DNA of 64,000 bases from GCA-002050365 sp964237235 (GTDB lineage Bacteria > Acidobacteriota > Blastocatellia > Pyrinomonadales > Pyrinomonadaceae). The notes beneath the pieces were generated by a model. The model did no database searches, was not told the DNA's origin, and worked only from the letters and a program-made list of their open reading frames with translations. Location: assembly GCA_964237235.1 (NCBI GenBank), contig CAXSGY010000001.1, positions 1-64,000 of the forward strand, in the 5' to 3' direction. Below, piece after piece: positions 60,553 to 64,000 of this stretch. Each line of letters begins with the position of its first letter. Position 1 is the first letter of the stretch. The translations under genes were made by a program, and so were the position numbers.

Positions 60553-61734
60553 ATGAAAGCAGTATGTTGGAACGGAAAACACGATGTCAGAGTCGAAACG
60601 GTTCCCGACCCGACGATTTTGAACGAGCGCGACGCGATTATCAAAATCACGAAAACCGCGATTTGCGGTTCGGATTTGCATCTTTACAACGGCTATATTC
60701 CGACGATGCAGGCGGGCGATATTCTCGGACACGAGTTTATGGGCGAAATCGTCGAAACCGGCAAAGGCGTAACGAATTTGCAGAAGGGCGATAAAGTCGT
60801 CGTGCCATTTACAATCGCCTGCGGAAATTGTTTTTTCTGCAAAAAGCAATTGTGGTCGGCGTGCGACAATTCGAATCCGAACCCGGAAGCGACCGAAACC
60901 GCTTACGGATTTTCGGGTTCGGGACTGTTCGGTTATTCGCATATGATGGGCGGTTTCGCGGGCGGTCAAGCCGAATACGTGCGCGTGCCGTTCGCCGATG
61001 TCGGACCGTTCAAAGTTCCGAATGACATCGAAGACGAAAAGGTTTTATTTTTGTCGGACATTTTCCCGACCGGTTATCAAGGGGCGGAAAATTGCAACAT
61101 TCAGGAAGGCGACACGGTTGCCGTCTGGGGCGCGGGACCGGTCGGACAATTCGCCATCAAATCGGCGTTTCTGCTCGGCGCGGAAAAGGTCGTGGTGATT
61201 GATCATTATAAAGCGCGGCTCGCCGAGGCAATGCAATACAACGAAGGCAAAAATCTGGAGACGATTAACTTCGATGATAAAGACGTTCACGAACAATTAA
61301 AGGATTTCACCGGCGGTCGCGGACCCGATTCGTGTATTGATTGCGTGGGGTTGGAATCGCACGGCACTTCGCCCGATTCGTTGCTCGATTACGCCAAAGC
61401 GCAGTTGTTTCTGGCGACTGATAGACCGCACGCTCTGCGGCAGATGATTTTCTGCTGTCGCAAAGGCGGTACGGTTTCGATTCCCGGCGTTTACGGCGGA
61501 TTTTTAGATAAGTTCCCGATGGGCGCGGCGTTCGGCAAAGGTCTGACATTTAAAATGGGGCAGACGAATATGCATTCGTATATGCCGAAACTTTTCGACG
61601 CGATTCAGGAGGGCAAAATTGATCCGACGTTTATCATTTCGCATCGTTTGAATTTGTCGGACGCGCCGCGCGCTTACGATCAATTCAACACGGAAAAAGA
61701 TACGTGGCGCAAAGTGATTTTAACGCCGCAATAG
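60553..61734 (+). CDS. Zinc-dependent alcohol dehydrogenase (formaldehyde-dehydrogenase-like)
   Basis: This is a 393-residue medium-chain dehydrogenase. The catalytic zinc ligands sit in CGSDLHLYNG and GHEFMGEIVETG. The structural zinc loop is IACGNCFFCKKQLWSACDNS. The NAD site is WGAGPVGQFAIKSAFLLGA. The length and the YDQFNTEKDTWRKVIL C-terminus place it with the glutathione-independent formaldehyde-dehydrogenase-like or threonine-dehydrogenase-like ADHs. The substrate is not determined. It ends the SDR-SRPBCC-DUF3140 run and is followed by a nested hairpin. Confidence 0.91.
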   Translation: MKAVCWNGKHDVRVETVPDPTILNERDAIIKITKTAICGSDLHLYNGYIPTMQAGDILGHEFMGEIVETGKGVTNLQKGDKVVVPFTIACGNCFFCKKQLWSACDNSNPNPEATETAYGFSGSGLFGYSHMMGGFAGGQAEYVRVPFADVGPFKVPNDIEDEKVLFLSDIFPTGYQGAENCNIQEGDTVAVWGAGPVGQFAIKSAFLLGAEKVVVIDHYKARLAEAMQYNEGKNLETINFDDKDVHEQLKDFTGGRGPDSCIDCVGLESHGTSPDSLLDYAKAQLFLATDRPHALRQMIFCCRKGGTVSIPGVYGGFLDKFPMGAAFGKGLTFKMGQTNMHSYMPKLFDAIQEGKIDPTFIISHRLNLSDAPRAYDQFNTEKDTWRKVILTPQ

Positions 61735-61742
61735 TTTTATTT

Positions 61743-61873
61743 GGAGCGCGGACGGCTCGTCCGCAAAGATTGCGCGAGCAATCTAAAAGCGTCGGCAAAC
61801 TCGGACTTGAGTTTTAACCGACGCTTTTTCTTTCGCGCTGTCGCGCTCGATGCGGACGAGCCGTCCGCGCTCC
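61743..61873. repeat. Nested inverted repeat with 23-bp perfect outer arms
   Basis: The outer arms (61743-61765 and 61851-61873) are exact reverse complements, with core GCGCGGACGGCTCGTCCGC. Inside are a small ATTGC-GCAAT hairpin and a terminator-like stem. Confidence 0.9.
61785..61829 (+). terminator. Terminator within the nested repeat
   Basis: AAAAGCGTCGG (61785-61795) pairs with CCGACGCTTTT (61818-61828) and is followed by another T. It lies 50 nt after the alcohol dehydrogenase stop. Confidence 0.75.
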
Positions 61874-61984
61874 TGTAAAAAATCTGCAACCGATTTGCCA
61901 AACGCGTCGTAAGGGTTTATGTTGGTGAAATAGTCGTTCGGGTTGAACGGCGAAAATTTAGAACACGGAGAGTGTTGCAGGAAA

Positions 61985-63028
61985 ATGAATAAAGCATACG
62001 ACTTCGGAATCGTCATCGGACGTTTCCAGCCCTTCCATTCAGCACATCAAAAATTAATCGAACACAGTTTATCTTTAGCCGAAAAAACGATTGTGATTTT
62101 AGGCTCGGCGCGCAGCGCGTCCGACGTGAAAAACCCTTTCACGCCGGCGATGCGCGAGGAAATTATCCGCGCCTGTTTTCCACAGGAGGAAAACCGTCTG
62201 ATTTTCCGGAGCGTGCGTGATTATCCGTATAACGACCACGTTTGGACGGCGGAGATTCAAAACATCGTCGCGGAAATAACCGACGAAACCGAACACGCGC
62301 GCATTGCCGTCGTCGGATTTTTCAAAGACCGCAGCTCATATTACTTAAATCTTTTTCCGCAGTGGAATTTCGAGGAATTTTACACCGCCGATAAAAAACT
62401 TTTAAGCATCCACGCGACCGACATTCGCGCCGATTTTTTCGACGGCAAAGATGATTGGAAAAAATCTCTGCCGCCGCAGGCAGCCGCCGCGCTCGACGTT
62501 TTCAAGCAGACGGAAATCTTCCCGAATTTGCAAAAGGAATTCGCCTACCTGAAAAAATACAGGGAAGACACGCGCTTCGTCGGCGTGCCGTTCGAGCCAA
62601 CGTTTATCACGACCGATGCGGTCGTCGTGCAAAGCGGACACGTTCTCGTCATCCGCCGCGGACATCAGCCGGGTAAAGGTTTGCTCGCGCTACCGGGCGG
62701 ATTTCTGGCGGGCGGCTTAACGCTCGAAGACAACGCCGTCAAGGAATTAAAAGAAGAAACAAATATCAAACTTCCGTCGCAAGTTTTACGCGGCAGCATT
62801 AAAAATCAAAAAGCCTTCGATCATCCCGAACGCTCGCAGCGCGGACGAACGGTAACTTTCGCTTACTACATCGAACTGGAACCGAGTTTGAAAGACGGCT
62901 TGCCGCGCGTCAAAGGCGGCGACGATGCGGCGAAAGCCTTCTGGCTGCCGCTGTCCGCGCTCGGCGAAAAGGAAGACGAATTTTTTGAAGATCATTTGCA
63001 AATCGTGAAATGGTTTTTGGGAATTTAG
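61985..63028 (+). CDS. nadM: Bifunctional NMN adenylyltransferase / Nudix hydrolase
   Basis: The 347-residue protein joins an N-terminal NadM-type NMN adenylyltransferase (about 1-180) to a C-terminal Nudix domain (about 200-347). The first has GRFQPFHSAHQKLIEHSLSL and the second FITTDAVVVQSGHVLVIRRG. NadM makes NAD from NMN and ATP. The Nudix partner in known homologues cleaves ADP-ribose. The Nudix box reads GGFLAGGLTLEDNAVKELKE followed by ET: the first conserved Glu is replaced by Leu and the Arg by Lys, but the core Glu set remains. ATG 61985 has AGGA close upstream. The following gene supplies NMN. Confidence 0.93.
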   Translation: MNKAYDFGIVIGRFQPFHSAHQKLIEHSLSLAEKTIVILGSARSASDVKNPFTPAMREEIIRACFPQEENRLIFRSVRDYPYNDHVWTAEIQNIVAEITDETEHARIAVVGFFKDRSSYYLNLFPQWNFEEFYTADKKLLSIHATDIRADFFDGKDDWKKSLPPQAAAALDVFKQTEIFPNLQKEFAYLKKYREDTRFVGVPFEPTFITTDAVVVQSGHVLVIRRGHQPGKGLLALPGGFLAGGLTLEDNAVKELKEETNIKLPSQVLRGSIKNQKAFDHPERSQRGRTVTFAYYIELEPSLKDGLPRVKGGDDAAKAFWLPLSALGEKEDEFFEDHLQIVKWFLGI

Positions 63029-63034
63029 GAATGT

Positions 63035-63090
63035 TTCAAATGCATAGAAACATAGAAAGCAATACCTATGTTCCTTATGTCCCTATGTGT
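63035..63090. repeat. ACATAGAAA / CTATGT imperfect inverted words
   Basis: GCATAGAAACATAGAAAG on the left opposes CTATGTTCC, TTATGTCCC and CTATGTG on the right. The period is 8-9 bp. It is a weak member of the array-hairpin group, lying between nadM and the NAMPT gene. Confidence 0.5.
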
Positions 63091-63139
63091 TTAAAAAATT
63101 AGGCTTTCAGGGAGAAAGCCGAAAATTGGAGAAAAAAAT

Positions 63140-64000
63140 ATGTTTGAAATTAACAGAATAATTGACACGGATTCGTATAAAGCGAGTCATTGGCTGCAAT
63201 ATCCGCCGAATACGACCAGAGCGTTTTACTATCTCGAATCGCGCGGCAGCGACAGAGATTGGAATGAAACCGTTTTTTTCGGCTTGCAGTATTTGCTGAA
63301 AAATTATTTTCTTGCGCCGTTCACGCAGGCGTTGGTCGAGGAAGCGCGCGAGGTGATCGAGGCGCACGGTTTGCCGTTTAATTACGACGGCTGGACGAGT
63401 TTGATTAAAAGGCACGACGGCAAATTGCCTCTGCGAATTCGTAGCGTCGCGGAAGGCGCGATCGTTCCGCTGCACAATGTTTTGATGACGGTCGAGACGA
63501 CTGATGACGAATTCGCGTGGATCGGCAGTTGGTTTGAAACGCAGCTTCTGCGCGTTTGGTATGCGATTACGGTCGCCACGCAGTCGTTTCAAATTAAAAA
63601 AGACGTTTATCAATTTTTGCGAGAAACGGCGGACGATGCCGACGCGGAAATCGCTTATAAAGTTCACGATTTCGGCGCGCGCGGCGTATCTTCGCAAGAG
63701 ACGGCGGCAATCGGCGGCGCGGCGCATCTCGTCAATTTTATGGGAACCGACACGATGGCGGCGTTGCTTCTGCACCGCAAATTTTACGGCGCGGCGATGG
63801 CGGGATTTTCGATTCCGGCGGCGGAACATTCGACGATCACGTCGTGGGGTAGAGAAAACGAAATCGAGGCGTATCGCAATATGCTCGAACAATTTGCCAA
63901 ACCCGGAAAAATCGTCGCCGTCGTTTCCGATTCGTGGAATATTTACAACGCCGTCGAACGAATTTGGGGCGAACAGCTCAAACAGAAAGTCATTGATTCG
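63140..64000 (+). CDS. nadV: Nicotinamide phosphoribosyltransferase, cut by the window end
   Basis: The first 287 residues of a NAMPT/NadV-type enzyme are visible. It converts nicotinamide and PRPP to NMN. INRIIDTDSYKASHWLQYPP opens the protein, then YYLESRGSDRDWNETVFFGL, LRIRSVAEGAIVPLHNVLMT and TQLLRVWYAITVATQSFQIK. KVHDFGARGVSSQETAAIGG and GFSIPAAEHSTITSWGRENE bind the substrate phosphates. GGAG lies 9 nt upstream. The gene continues beyond 64000. Together with nadM it forms a two-step nicotinamide-to-NAD salvage route. Confidence 0.93.
   Translation, partial: MFEINRIIDTDSYKASHWLQYPPNTTRAFYYLESRGSDRDWNETVFFGLQYLLKNYFLAPFTQALVEEAREVIEAHGLPFNYDGWTSLIKRHDGKLPLRIRSVAEGAIVPLHNVLMTVETTDDEFAWIGSWFETQLLRVWYAITVATQSFQIKKDVYQFLRETADDADAEIAYKVHDFGARGVSSQETAAIGGAAHLVNFMGTDTMAALLLHRKFYGAAMAGFSIPAAEHSTITSWGRENEIEAYRNMLEQFAKPGKIVAVVSDSWNIYNAVERIWGEQLKQKVIDS

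Noticed and set aside
63107..63892. A 261-codon minus-strand frame at the window end
   Set aside because: The plus strand encodes an unmistakable NAMPT from 63140 through the window edge, so the minus frame is a shadow.
1..64000. tRNA, rRNA or riboswitch genes
   Set aside because: I looked for T-loop words and long conserved leaders in the spacers and found none I could fold with confidence. A covariance-model scan would settle this.

Overview
The window looks like a chromosomal segment of an Acidobacteriota member, most likely class Blastocatellia (Pyrinomonadaceae-like). This is inferred from gene content: a secreted VWA protein of the type common in Acidobacteria, an Oar-like TonB-dependent receptor with an N-terminal carboxypeptidase-regulatory domain, a BlaI/M56 regulator pair, several large secreted metallopeptidases and DUF481/DUF47 proteins. 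Base composition is roughly half G+C. I see no rRNA, tRNA, IS transposase, phage gene or CRISPR array. Most of the window is housekeeping, but the spacers are unusual.

Layout. 0.1-3.4 kb (+): coaD, a VOC protein, a VWA protein and an aminotransferase. 3.5-8.6 kb (-): a DUF481 protein and a nucleoside-salvage operon (pyrimidine-nucleoside phosphorylase, BMP lipoprotein, ABC ATPase) with no permease genes. 9.2-13.5 kb (-): ispF, ispD, a PIN-TRAM membrane protein and nadB. 13.5-16.4 kb (+): a beta-lactamase-type locus with an intact promoter and two operators, a wrecked bla gene, blaI, and an M56 protease whose sensor is a polysaccharide-deacetylase-like domain that appears catalytically dead. 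16.5-21 kb: an exported protein, larB, a zinc-ribbon membrane protein, a sigma-factor-like remnant and a PYROXD2-like oxidoreductase. 21-23.6 kb: a large WD40 protein. 23.7-28.2 kb (-): a small membrane protein, DinB, two SDRs and an ArsR regulator with matching operators, then a GT39 protein. 28.3-36.8 kb: secreted proteins, a patatin, a reprolysin-like protease, an S8 peptidase and a TonB protein. 37-43.5 kb (+): murI, rph, an M28 peptidase, an exported protein, fabG, a rhomboid protease and trmB. 43.7-49 kb: an M48 protease, DUF47-Pit phosphate uptake behind a Pho-box-like repeat, a 51-residue membrane protein and an AI-2E exporter. 49-56 kb: a GT-C protein with a lipoprotein, an alpha/beta hydrolase, a thioesterase, a LytTR regulator and the TonB-dependent receptor. 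56.3-64 kb: murA, a free-Met-(R)-sulfoxide reductase, an SDR/SRPBCC/DUF3140/ADH run, and an NAD-salvage pair (NadM-Nudix and a NAMPT gene cut by the window end).

Two things stand out. First, the bla remnant-blaI-M56 locus kept its control system after losing the beta-lactamase, and the M56 protein carries a pseudo-deacetylase where BlaR1 has a penicillin sensor. Second, at least a dozen spacers hold arrays of 7-8 bp units, mostly arranged as inverted repeats with 10-30 bp arms. They differ in sequence but share architecture, often touch start or stop codons, and similar arrays lie in frame inside deoA, nadB and the murI N-terminus. Functions are assigned from recognised motifs; no alignments or searches were run.
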